Part shown: one piece after another, positions 24,909 through 33,408 of the stretch
Numbering within the stretch: position 1 is the first letter of the stretch
Layout of the letters: the number at the start of each line of letters is the position of its first letter
Assembly: GCA_016931895.1 (NCBI GenBank)
Contig: JAFGDY010000113.1
Location: 1-50,132 of the forward strand
DNA length: 50,132 nt
Source: Anaerolineae bacterium
Lineage (GTDB): Bacteria > Chloroflexota > Anaerolineae > 4572-78 > J111
Direction of reading: 5' to 3'
Program-made: the position numbers and the translations under genes
The notes under the pieces: generated by a model
The model's database searches: none
Seen by the model: only the letters and a program-made list of their open reading frames with translations
What the model was told of the DNA's origin: nothing

Positions 24909-27900
24909 GTGAGTAGTAATGAATTATCAGCCCGGGTTGATCAATTGAGTCATTTGCCAGGCGATACCAAAAAAACTTTATCAAATTTGGGCGACTCGCC
25001 TGAACAGAATACGTCTGCGCCCCCTTCCCCAAAGGCAGATTTAAACCAGGCATTAATCATTGTCAACCAAATTGGCCAAGCCCTGACCACCTCTCTTCAC
25101 CTGTTAGATACTTCCTCTATTTGCCACGCCGTGCTTGACAGTCCGCAGTTAAAGGAACTATTTCCGTTTGACGCGGCGGAAATATGCCTGTGGGACGATC
25201 AAACGGATACGTTGACCGCCAAATTGCGCGTGCCGGAAGACCAGCCCGACCTTCAAGCTTACGACCGCACCTATCAGCCGCACGAAGGTTACACCGGCTG
25301 GCTGGCCACCCACCAAGCTCCCCTGCTGATTAACGATACCCGGCAGAACTCTAAAGTTACGCCCAAGATGGGCCTGGATAATTTCCCCTATCGTTCCTTA
25401 ATGGGCATGCCGCTGAAGGCGGGCCTGAAGTTTTTGGGAACCTTGGAATTGGCCGCTGCGCCGGTTGGGGCTTACAGCCAACAACACTTGATTCTGCTGG
25501 AGGTTGTGGCCAATCAAATGGCCATTGCCCTGGACCATGCTCGCCTGTTTTATGCCACCCAGCATAAAGTCTCCGAGTTATCCCTGCTGTTTGATGCCAG
25601 CCGCGAGTTGTCGGCCACCCTGTCTTATGATGAACTGCTGCACAGTTTAACCCGGCAAATGATTAAAGCCTTTCCCGCCGACGACTGCGCCATTTTTGAG
25701 TTTGACGAAGCAACCAGCGCCTTGAATTTAGTGCATCAATATCGCGATACTGCCCCCGCTACAGCCGCTGTGTTCCCCGGCCTTAGTAAAGAAACCTTTG
25801 CCCGCGCCCTGGCCACCATCCCGCTTTGGGAAAATTTGTTAAAAAAACAGGTGCCCCTCATCATTCGCACCGATGACCCCCTGGCTAATTTGGCCGAGGT
25901 AGATTTGCTTAAAGAATGTCAATGTGGCACGATGGTGGGCATCCCCTTAACCAGCCGCGATAAAATGACCGGCTTGTTGGCCCTCTTTTCGGTTGATGCC
26001 CAGGCTTTCACCGACGATCAAATTCTCCTGGCGCAATCGCTGGCCGGCCAGGCCAACATAATGATGGAAAATGCCCGTCTCTTTAGCCTGACCGACCAGC
26101 GGTTACAACGGCGCATTGACGAACTGGCCGGCTTGCAGCGGGTTAGCCGCGAGTTAAACAGCACCCTTGATCTGGACATAATTTTAGATCTGGTTTTGGC
26201 CGAGGCCTTGCGGGTGACCCGGGCCGATTTGGGGCAAGTCAATCTATACGACCCCCGGACCGGTAAACTGACGGCGCACAAAGAACAAGGTGGAACTGGC
26301 GGCTCTATCCCGCCGGCAAACGAAGCATCACCCGTTGGCCAAAAAATTATGGAACGCGCCCTGGATACGGGGCAGTCAATTTTAATTTCTGATGTACGGG
26401 AGAATGAGGATACCCAGGGTTTTGGCGCCCATACCCATTCCCGGGTGGTGGTGCCCATTTACTATGGCAGCGAGCCGGCCGGCGTGATCAACCTGGAAAG
26501 CAACCGGCGGCATGGCTTTACCCAAAACCAACTCCGTTACCTGGAGGCGCTATCTAACCAGGCGGCGGTGGCCATTGGCAATGCCCAGGCGTATGAGGAA
26601 CAGCGGCTTGAACGCGAGCAGGCCGGCCGGCGCATTGACCAACTCTCCCGCCTGGCCGAAATTAGCCATATCTTCCGCACCAACCGGCCCCTGTACGAAG
26701 TGCTGGAAGACATTGCCTATGCCATTATTGAGTCCGTAGGCTACCGGGTGGTGCTCATTAGCTTGGTGGCGGACGAGCCGCCCGCGCTTTCTCTTGAGGT
26801 GGGAGCCGGTATTCCGATTGCCGAATTTCGGGCGTTTCGCCAGGCAATAGGCCCACAGCCTTTGGCCCATTTGCCAAAAATTATGCTGGCCGACTTTTGC
26901 TTGAGCCGGTCTTACTTTATCCCCGTTGAGCGCAAAGAAGTGTGGCAGGGCAAATTGGATATTTCCTACCTGGCCCGGCAAGCCTCCCCTGAAAATATGG
27001 TTAAACCGGACAATGGCCTGGCCTGGCAGGCCGGCGATGTTTTATTTGTGCCTTTGACCGATGTGGAAAACAACATCATTGGTTTGCTTACCGTTGAGGA
27101 CCCCGACTCCGGGTTGCGGCCCGGTATTTCGTCGGTGGAAACGCTGGAAATTTTTGCCAATCATGCGGCCACGGCTATTGAGAATGCCCGCCTGTTTGAG
27201 CGCGAGCAGCAGCGCCGCCGGTTGGCCGATACGCTGCGCGGCGTGGCCGAAGCAATTAGTTCCAAGCTTGAGTTTGATGAATTATTGAATATTGTATTGC
27301 GCGAACTGGCCAATGTTTTGGCCTACGATATCGCCTCAGTGTATCGGCTGGAAGAGGACCAATTGGTGGCGGTTGGCGGGCGAGCCTGGGAGCACAGCCG
27401 GCAGATGTTGGAGATTTCTTTTTCAATGATGGACGTCAACCCCCATCGGCTGGTTATTGAAACGCAAGAGCCGGTGTTGGTTAAGGATGCTCGCCGGCAA
27501 TATCCCCAGGTTTTTGCCAAACCGCCTTATAATCGGGTAAAAAGTTGGTTGGGCGTTCCCCTCACTTATGGAGCCAATATCTTGGGGTTGATGTCGCTGG
27601 GCAGCGCCAAGGCAGACGTTTTTAGCCAGGAAGATGCGGGGGTAGTGTTGGCCTTTGCCAACCAGGTGGCGGTGGCTATGCAAAACGCGCGCCTGTTTGA
27701 CGAGGCCCGCCAGCAGGTGCGCCAACTGGCGGCGCTGACGGAAGTGGCCCAATCACTGAACCGGGCCTTGGACCTGAACGAAGTATTGAACCTGGTGCTT
27801 GACGCCGTTTTTGACCTGGCAGGCTGCGAGCAGGGCACCATTTGGTTGGTGGATAATTATACCAATACGGTTAAAATTGCCAATACCAAAAACATCTCAG

Positions 27901-30900
27901 ATTTTATGGTTGAGCTGGTCAACGAAAGCGCCATCTCGGTCAATTCCGAACCCTTTGCCCCAGTCATCCAGTCCGGCGACGTGCGGGTGGTTGAACGCAG
28001 CGTAACCAAAAAAGACGATATTGCTCATTATGGCCTGCCTTTCCCGGATGATGTTACCTACGTGCCCTTAAAAACGGAGCAAGGCGTGATTGGTATTTTG
28101 GCCCTGGAAACCGTTATTCACCATAAAAACATGCTCCAGTTGGTCACTACCCTGGCCGACCTGGCCGCCATTGCCATTGACAATACCCGCCTGCTGGAAA
28201 ACACCCGCCAGCGGGCCAATGAGATGCAACGCCTTTACAATTTGGGGGTTGAAGTAAGCGGCATGCTGGAAGTGCAGCAAGTGATGCATTCCGTGATAGA
28301 AACTACTATCACCCTCACCGATACCCAGCTTGGCGTAATTTTGTATTGGGAAGAAGAAACGCAGCAATACCTGGTTGATAGCGCCACCACGGCTGAAAAA
28401 TTGCGTTCCAAACTCACCTTTGACCGTCTGGAAGCCGCCGCCAACAACAGTGGCACGTCCTTGTGGTATGAGGTCACCCAACAGGTGATGGCCGACGAAG
28501 CGCCGGTCAATGTGAATCTGTCGCCCCAGTTAAGCGAGCCATCTGCCTTGAACCATCTGGAGGCGCAACCGCCCCCGGACCTGCCGGCCGAACACGCTCG
28601 GGCGTTGGGGGTAAGGGCCATGTTGGGCGTGCCCATCAAGGTGCAAAACCAGGCCAATGGCGCTATTTTTGTGGGCAGCCTTGAAGCGCGAAACTTTAAT
28701 GATTACGACCTCCAATTGTTGTCGTTTGTGGCCAACCAGGCAGCCGTGGCCATTCGCAACGCTCAACTGGTGCAACGTTTGAATCGGTTTACCGAGGAGT
28801 TGGAGCAGCGGGTGGCCCAACGCACCGAAGAACTGGCCCAAACTCTGTTAGACTTAACCGAGGAGCGCGACCGGGTGGAAGCCCTGTACCAGATTACGCG
28901 CGAGATTTCGGCCAGCCTGGACCTGGACAGAATATTGACCCAGGCGCTCAGCCTGATCAACCGGGCCGTAGGCATTTCGCACGGTTCCATCCTGCTTACC
29001 AGTCAAGAGACAGGCGGCCTGGTTTACCGGGCTGCCCTGGGCCGGGACACGCCCTTACCCAAAGGCGCTGAAGCCCAAACCGAGCTGGATTATATCTTGG
29101 CCCAGCAAGTGGTTGGAATGCACCAGCCCCAAATTATTGCCGATTTATCCGCAGAGTTGGAAGCTGAAATCCAACCGAAACCCCTTGAACACGGTTCGGC
29201 TATGGCCGTGCCGTTGATTACGGGCGAAGAGGTGGTGGGGGCGTTGTTGCTCTTCCACCCCGACGTTGATTACTTTACCGAGGACCATCTTAAATTGGTT
29301 ATGGCGGCCACTTCGCAAGTGGCCACCGCCATAAATAATGCAGAGTTGTATCGGCTGATCACGGACCAGGCCGACCGTTTGGGCGTGATGCTCCGGCTGC
29401 AAGCGTCGGAAGCGGCTAAAAACGAGGCTATTTTGCGGGGTATTACCGACGGCGTGCTGGTGCTGGATGCCAGCCGCAACATTGTGCTACTCAATCCCAA
29501 AGCGGCTGAAATCTTGGAGATTGACCCTACCGTCGCCGAAAATCAACCACTCGGCCAGATTTTAGGGCAGTCCGCCTCGGCGGCAGCCCTGGAATTGACG
29601 CAGCGTTTTTATGACAACCTGCTCAAAGCGCTGGACGAACTACAAGCCGGCCGGCCCTCGGCCGAGTTTCGCCTGGATGTTGAGCAAAAAGCAGTGGTTG
29701 TCACCCTGGCCCCGGTAGCCCTGGGCGGCGAAGAACGGCCCAGTATTGTTACCGTATTGCGCGACATCAGCAAAGAAGCAGAAATTGAGCGCATGAAAAA
29801 CGAATTTATCTCTACCGTTTCCCATGAATTGCGCACTCCGCTCACTTCAATTAAGGGCTATGCTGATTTGCTGGTTTCCTCTAACGCTGCCGCCCGGCTG
29901 GGCGAACTCAATCCGATGCAGCGCCGTTTTGTAGAGGTTATTCAATCCAATACCAATCGCCTGGCTCACCTGGTGAATGATATTCTGGAAATTTCTCGCA
30001 TTGAAACCGGCCGGGTTAAGCTGGACCTGGAGGCCCTGGACCTGGTCAGTCTTATCCAGGAGGTCGCTATTTCCTTTGAAGGACAACTCGTGCAAAAACC
30101 GATGAACTTTTCTTTGGATGTGCCCGATTCCTTGCCCCCGGTGTATGCCGATAAAGCCAGGGTGGTGCAGATATTGGTCAACCTGATTGGTAACGCCTGG
30201 CGTTATACTCCCGCAGGCAAAGACATTATTGTGCGCGCCCAGGTTAAAGACGACCGGTTTGTGCAGATAGATGTGGAAGACACCGGCATTGGCATTGTGG
30301 AAAAAGACCTGGCGTACATTTTTGAGCGGTTTTATCGTTCTGAGCGGGGAGAAGTGGAGATGGTGGATGGCACCGGCCTGGGCCTGTCCATTACCAAAAG
30401 TTTTGTGGAGATGTTGGGCGGCAAAATTTGGGTGGAAAGCCAGGTGGATGTTGGTTCTACCTTCAGCTTTACCTTGCCCCTGGAAGCGGCCAGGGATATT
30501 TTGGCCGCAGAGGCCGCCCAACCTGACCAGGCGCAGGTATTGCTAATTGAAGACGACCCGGCGGTGGTACAGATGTTGAAGCCCCGTTTGGAAGAAAAAG
30601 GTTACTGGGTAGTGGTCAAAAGCAAAGGACCGGCTGCTTTAGAATTTGCCCGTAACTCAAGCCAAACCTTGAGGGTGATAATGTTAGATATTCTTTTGCC
30701 GGAAACCAATGGGTTTGAGTTACTAACGCAGTTCAAAAAAAACAAAGCCACCGCCGATATTCCTATTTTTTTAACGGCCTTGTTTGTAAATCAAGAGGAT
30801 CAGGCTTTGGGTTTGGAGATTATTGATTACATTTCAACCTCTTATGCCGAAACCCAAATATCGGAAATTGTGGGGCTGGCCCTCAACCACTCCAAAACCT

Positions 30901-31295
30901 TACAGGCCGACAACGGCCAGGAAGTTTTACCCCAGGACCACGTGTTGATTGTGAACGATAACACCGAAACGGCCAGTTGGCTCAAAGAAACACTCCATAA
31001 TTGCGGCTGTTTTGTGCAGCGAGCCTTTAACAGCCAGCAGGCCATAGATATAGCCGCCAGTAAACCCGATTTGATTTTGGCCGATGCCAACATGCCCGGC
31101 ATTGAGGGCGGAACACTTATTGCCCAACTTCGCCGTACGCCCGAAACAAAAGAGATACCCATTATTGCCATTACCGAGAGCGCGGCGCCGGACGATACGC
31201 TGAAAATATGGCCCATCGGGGGCCGGTTTTTTACGGCAGATACTTTGGTTGCAGAAATTATGCAAATTGAGCATAATTCTAAGCGTGATAAGTAG
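24909..31295 (+). CDS. giant hybrid histidine kinase: ~8 GAF, PAS, HisKA, HATPase, two REC
   Basis: Encodes 2128 residues from GTG 24909 (GAGGGGG upstream). About eight GAF-type modules follow each other (roughly 40-215, 225-395, 410-560, 580-760, 775-935, 945-1100, 1110-1290, 1320-1480), most ending in an A-(I/V)-A-(I/L/M)-x-N/D-A-x-L helix. A coiled coil (EELEQRVAQRTEELAQ) precedes the last GAF. PAS is at ~1500-1615. The HisKA H-box is SHELRTPL with His1639. HATPase is at ~1740-1860 (NLIGNAWRYTP, DTGIGI, GTGLGLSI). REC1 (~1875-1990) has Asp1927 but Thr1977 in place of the conserved Lys. REC2 (from ~2011) has VNDN instead of the acidic pair and no KP motif. There is no transmembrane segment, so it senses cytoplasmic ligands. 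It sits between two receiver genes. Confidence 0.92.
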   Translation: MSSNELSARVDQLSHLPGDTKKTLSNLGDSPEQNTSAPPSPKADLNQALIIVNQIGQALTTSLHLLDTSSICHAVLDSPQLKELFPFDAAEICLWDDQTDTLTAKLRVPEDQPDLQAYDRTYQPHEGYTGWLATHQAPLLINDTRQNSKVTPKMGLDNFPYRSLMGMPLKAGLKFLGTLELAAAPVGAYSQQHLILLEVVANQMAIALDHARLFYATQHKVSELSLLFDASRELSATLSYDELLHSLTRQMIKAFPADDCAIFEFDEATSALNLVHQYRDTAPATAAVFPGLSKETFARALATIPLWENLLKKQVPLIIRTDDPLANLAEVDLLKECQCGTMVGIPLTSRDKMTGLLALFSVDAQAFTDDQILLAQSLAGQANIMMENARLFSLTDQRLQRRIDELAGLQRVSRELNSTLDLDIILDLVLAEALRVTRADLGQVNLYDPRTGKLTAHKEQGGTGGSIPPANEASPVGQKIMERALDTGQSILISDVRENEDTQGFGAHTHSRVVVPIYYGSEPAGVINLESNRRHGFTQNQLRYLEALSNQAAVAIGNAQAYEEQRLEREQAGRRIDQLSRLAEISHIFRTNRPLYEVLEDIAYAIIESVGYRVVLISLVADEPPALSLEVGAGIPIAEFRAFRQAIGPQPLAHLPKIMLADFCLSRSYFIPVERKEVWQGKLDISYLARQASPENMVKPDNGLAWQAGDVLFVPLTDVENNIIGLLTVEDPDSGLRPGISSVETLEIFANHAATAIENARLFEREQQRRRLADTLRGVAEAISSKLEFDELLNIVLRELANVLAYDIASVYRLEEDQLVAVGGRAWEHSRQMLEISFSMMDVNPHRLVIETQEPVLVKDARRQYPQVFAKPPYNRVKSWLGVPLTYGANILGLMSLGSAKADVFSQEDAGVVLAFANQVAVAMQNARLFDEARQQVRQLAALTEVAQSLNRALDLNEVLNLVLDAVFDLAGCEQGTIWLVDNYTNTVKIANTKNISDFMVELVNESAISVNSEPFAPVIQSGDVRVVERSVTKKDDIAHYGLPFPDDVTYVPLKTEQGVIGILALETVIHHKNMLQLVTTLADLAAIAIDNTRLLENTRQRANEMQRLYNLGVEVSGMLEVQQVMHSVIETTITLTDTQLGVILYWEEETQQYLVDSATTAEKLRSKLTFDRLEAAANNSGTSLWYEVTQQVMADEAPVNVNLSPQLSEPSALNHLEAQPPPDLPAEHARALGVRAMLGVPIKVQNQANGAIFVGSLEARNFNDYDLQLLSFVANQAAVAIRNAQLVQRLNRFTEELEQRVAQRTEELAQTLLDLTEERDRVEALYQITREISASLDLDRILTQALSLINRAVGISHGSILLTSQETGGLVYRAALGRDTPLPKGAEAQTELDYILAQQVVGMHQPQIIADLSAELEAEIQPKPLEHGSAMAVPLITGEEVVGALLLFHPDVDYFTEDHLKLVMAATSQVATAINNAELYRLITDQADRLGVMLRLQASEAAKNEAILRGITDGVLVLDASRNIVLLNPKAAEILEIDPTVAENQPLGQILGQSASAAALELTQRFYDNLLKALDELQAGRPSAEFRLDVEQKAVVVTLAPVALGGEERPSIVTVLRDISKEAEIERMKNEFISTVSHELRTPLTSIKGYADLLVSSNAAARLGELNPMQRRFVEVIQSNTNRLAHLVNDILEISRIETGRVKLDLEALDLVSLIQEVAISFEGQLVQKPMNFSLDVPDSLPPVYADKARVVQILVNLIGNAWRYTPAGKDIIVRAQVKDDRFVQIDVEDTGIGIVEKDLAYIFERFYRSERGEVEMVDGTGLGLSITKSFVEMLGGKIWVESQVDVGSTFSFTLPLEAARDILAAEAAQPDQAQVLLIEDDPAVVQMLKPRLEEKGYWVVVKSKGPAALEFARNSSQTLRVIMLDILLPETNGFELLTQFKKNKATADIPIFLTALFVNQEDQALGLEIIDYISTSYAETQISEIVGLALNHSKTLQADNGQEVLPQDHVLIVNDNTETASWLKETLHNCGCFVQRAFNSQQAIDIAASKPDLILADANMPGIEGGTLIAQLRRTPETKEIPIIAITESAAPDDTLKIWPIGGRFFTADTLVAEIMQIEHNSKRDK

Positions 31296-31370
31296 TTTGT
31301 TTGGGGGTCAGCATGAACCTTCGCTTGGCGCTGATGATATAGGATGCAGCGAATAAATGATTCAGGGGAT

Positions 31371-31420
31371 GATAATTGATTAACCATTGGCAATTAATCA
31401 TTCACCATTCACAATTTTTT
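31371..31420. repeat. ATTAATCATT/CACCATTCAC short-word repeat patch
   Basis: Overlapping variants of AATTGATTAACCATT, CAATTAATCATT and CACCATTCACAATT. TGATTAA pairs with TTAATCA around CCATTGGCAA. It resembles the patches at 2020-2080 and 42411-42515. Confidence 0.5.
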
Positions 31421-31438
31421 GGGGAGTAAACGTGCCGT

Positions 31439-31822
31439 ATGAGCAGTCCCTTAATCCTGGTAGCTGAAGATGAAAAGGATATAAGAGAATTAGTTGTTTT
31501 TTCTTTGCAAATCAGCGGTTTTAATGTGGTTGAAGCGCCCAACGGCGAGGAAGCCGTTAAAAAGGCGGTTGAAGTAGAACCGGATCTAATTTTGATGGAC
31601 GTGCGCATGCCCAAAATGACCGGGTATGAAGCCTGCAAGGCCTTGAAAGAACATGAAAGTACCAGCGATATTCCCGTTGTGTTTTTATCGGCCAAGGGGC
31701 AAGAAGCGGAAATCAACGCCGGCCTGGAATTGGGCGCGGTGGAGTATTTGCTCAAACCCTTTGCCCCGGATGAGTTATCGGCCAAAGTCAACCAGATTTT
31801 AACCAAACATGGCAAAATGTAA
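31439..31822 (+). CDS. single-domain response regulator
   Basis: Encodes 127 residues, a CheY-like receiver only: E10/D11 acidic pair, phospho-acceptor D54, S84 in VFLSAKG and K106 in YLLKPF. With no output domain it is probably a phosphate shuttle or a protein-interaction switch. It follows the giant kinase by 143 nt and precedes hydrolase 2 by 22 nt. GGGGAG lies about 13 nt before ATG 31439, a rather long spacing. Confidence 0.9.
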   Translation: MSSPLILVAEDEKDIRELVVFSLQISGFNVVEAPNGEEAVKKAVEVEPDLILMDVRMPKMTGYEACKALKEHESTSDIPVVFLSAKGQEAEINAGLELGAVEYLLKPFAPDELSAKVNQILTKHGKM

Positions 31823-31844
31823 CTGACCCGTTATATTGTTAAAG

Positions 31845-32642
31845 ATGAGCGCCGTTGTAATTGATGGTAGAATTGTACATTATGAAGCCTTTGGGCGGGG
31901 CTGGCCCCTGTTGTTTTTGCATGGCTGGCTAGGCTCGTGGCGTTACTGGATGTCTACCATGGAAGCAATGTCGGACAAACATCGCACTTACGCCCTGGAT
32001 TTGTGGGGTTTTGGCGATTCCGATAAAACCGGTTCCCGTTATAGTGTGCCGGATTACGTGGCTTTGATTGATAATTTTGTAGAAAATATGGGTATCCGCG
32101 AAGCCCCCATTATTGGCCATGCCCTGGGGGCCACCGTGGCCCTGGAATATGCGGTGCGCTATCCAGACCGGGTCAAAAAGATTATGGCCGTTAGCCTGCC
32201 CATAGGGGCCGAAAGTATCAATCGCAATTTGGTTGATTTTGCCAACAATTCGGTGATGGCCAAAATGCGCTGGTGGCGACAGATTACCTACAAGGAAGTG
32301 CAAACCGAAGCCGAAAAAGCCGGCCAGGAAGCCGTGAGCGTTAGCCTTCAGTCGGCGGCCCAAACCGATATTCCCAGCCGAATTCAGAGCATTGGCCAAT
32401 TCAAAGATTCAATGCTGCTGGTTGTTTACGGCGAAAAAGATGATCTGATTGATCCGGCTCCCAGCCGGGAACTGGACGGCCAATGGGACAACGTGCGGCC
32501 CATCGGCCTATCAGAATCAAAACATTTTCCCATGCTGGATGAAGCGGCCAAATTCACCCGCCTGCTCAAAGATTTTCTTGACGTGCAAGACGATTTATCT
32601 GTTTTGGAATTAAAAGAGGAGTGGCGTCGCCGCACGCGCTGA
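31845..32642 (+). CDS. alpha/beta hydrolase 2, nucleophile serine replaced by alanine (pseudoenzyme)
   Basis: Encodes 265 residues from ATG 31845 (no clear ribosome site; coupling to the upstream receiver is likely). The fold motifs match hydrolase 1 closely: LHGWLGSWRYW, LDLWGFGDSD, acid region YGEKDDLIDP and base region SKHFPMLDE. The nucleophile elbow, however, reads GHALGA: codon 93 is GCC (Ala, 32121-32123), where hydrolase 1 has Ser93. The serine-hydrolase mechanism should therefore be lost. The rest is well conserved and the frame is intact, so selection has kept the protein, perhaps as a ligand-binding sensor or a partner of the adjacent V4R protein. Confidence 0.88.
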   Translation: MSAVVIDGRIVHYEAFGRGWPLLFLHGWLGSWRYWMSTMEAMSDKHRTYALDLWGFGDSDKTGSRYSVPDYVALIDNFVENMGIREAPIIGHALGATVALEYAVRYPDRVKKIMAVSLPIGAESINRNLVDFANNSVMAKMRWWRQITYKEVQTEAEKAGQEAVSVSLQSAAQTDIPSRIQSIGQFKDSMLLVVYGEKDDLIDPAPSRELDGQWDNVRPIGLSESKHFPMLDEAAKFTRLLKDFLDVQDDLSVLELKEEWRRRTR

Positions 32643-32675
32643 TTTTTAGCCTGACTCAGCGAATTGACCAAATTA

Positions 32676-32684
32676 TGGTATAAT
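32676..32684 (+). promoter_or_regulatory. extended -10 promoter of V4R-2
   Basis: TGGTATAAT with no good -35 at the right distance, typical of an extended -10 promoter. The predicted start is near 32691. The ribosome site GGGAGGT follows at 32702-32708. Confidence 0.6.
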
Positions 32685-32714
32685 CAACTTACTACAATAT
32701 TGGGAGGTTATCTG

Positions 32715-33338
32715 ATGCCAGCAGATCGTCCAATGTCTAATGCAACCGTTCGGGTGTTATTGGATGCAGTAGAGGAAGTAATGGGAGAAAACGGCACCAA
32801 AGCGGTGTTAAATGCCGGAGGCTTAAAGGACCTGATTGACAATTATCCCCCCAAAGACCTGGAAATGGCTCGCCAATTTTCTGAGTATGGGGCCATCCAA
32901 CAAGCGGTGGAAGATTTTTATGGGCCGCGAGGCGCGCGCGCAATGCTGCTGCGCATTGGCCGGGCCACCTTTCGTTTTGGCTTAAAAGACCAGCCCGCCA
33001 TTTTGGGACTGGCCGGCATTGCCTTAAAAGCTATCCCCGAACAGAAACGAATGAAACTGATCCTGGAAAGAATGGCCTCCGCCGCCACCGACCGGATCAA
33101 TCAACCCAGCCACGTGCGCGAGGAAGACGACGCCTTTTATTACATCCAGGATGAATGTCCCTGCCGCTGGCGGCCCCAACACGATAGGCCCTGTTGTTAC
33201 GTGAGTGTGGGGGCCATTATGGAAGCTATGGCCTGGACCACGGGCAAGGTCTACAAGGTAGAAGAAGTAGCTTGTATTGCTAACGGAGCTTCTAACTGTG
33301 TTTACCGCATTCCCAAAGAATCTGCTGAAGAGGAGTAG
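32715..33338 (+). CDS. V4R-domain protein 2
   Basis: Encodes 207 residues from ATG 32715 (GGGAGGT 6 nt upstream; an upstream in-frame ATG overlaps the promoter). It is a paralogue of V4R-1 along its whole length: VEEVMGENGTKAVLN, DFYGPRGARAMLLRIGRATF, then the V4R cysteine region. Here the cysteines are CPC (148, 150), a CC pair (160, 161), and VEEVACIANGASNCVY (187, 195). The cysteine pattern is shifted relative to V4R-1 (CPVC at 151/154). If a metal is bound, the coordination differs between the two. It is the last gene of the signalling block, closed by a strong terminator. Confidence 0.87.
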   Translation: MPADRPMSNATVRVLLDAVEEVMGENGTKAVLNAGGLKDLIDNYPPKDLEMARQFSEYGAIQQAVEDFYGPRGARAMLLRIGRATFRFGLKDQPAILGLAGIALKAIPEQKRMKLILERMASAATDRINQPSHVREEDDAFYYIQDECPCRWRPQHDRPCCYVSVGAIMEAMAWTTGKVYKVEEVACIANGASNCVYRIPKESAEEE

Positions 33339-33360
33339 ACTTTTTGGTCGGAGATCACAA

Positions 33361-33392
33361 CAGGCCCCGGCAACCGCCGGGGCCTGTTTTTT
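33361..33392 (+). terminator. strong intrinsic terminator after V4R-2
   Basis: An 11-bp GC-rich stem (CAGGCCCCGGC with its complement), AACC loop, followed by six T (33387-33392). It lies between convergent V4R-2 and the M50 protease gene. Confidence 0.95.
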
Positions 33393-33408
33393 GTTGAAGG
33401 TATTTGGT

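Noticed and set aside
29847-30521. 224-codon minus-strand frame
   Set aside because: Antisense to the HisKA/HATPase part of the giant kinase.
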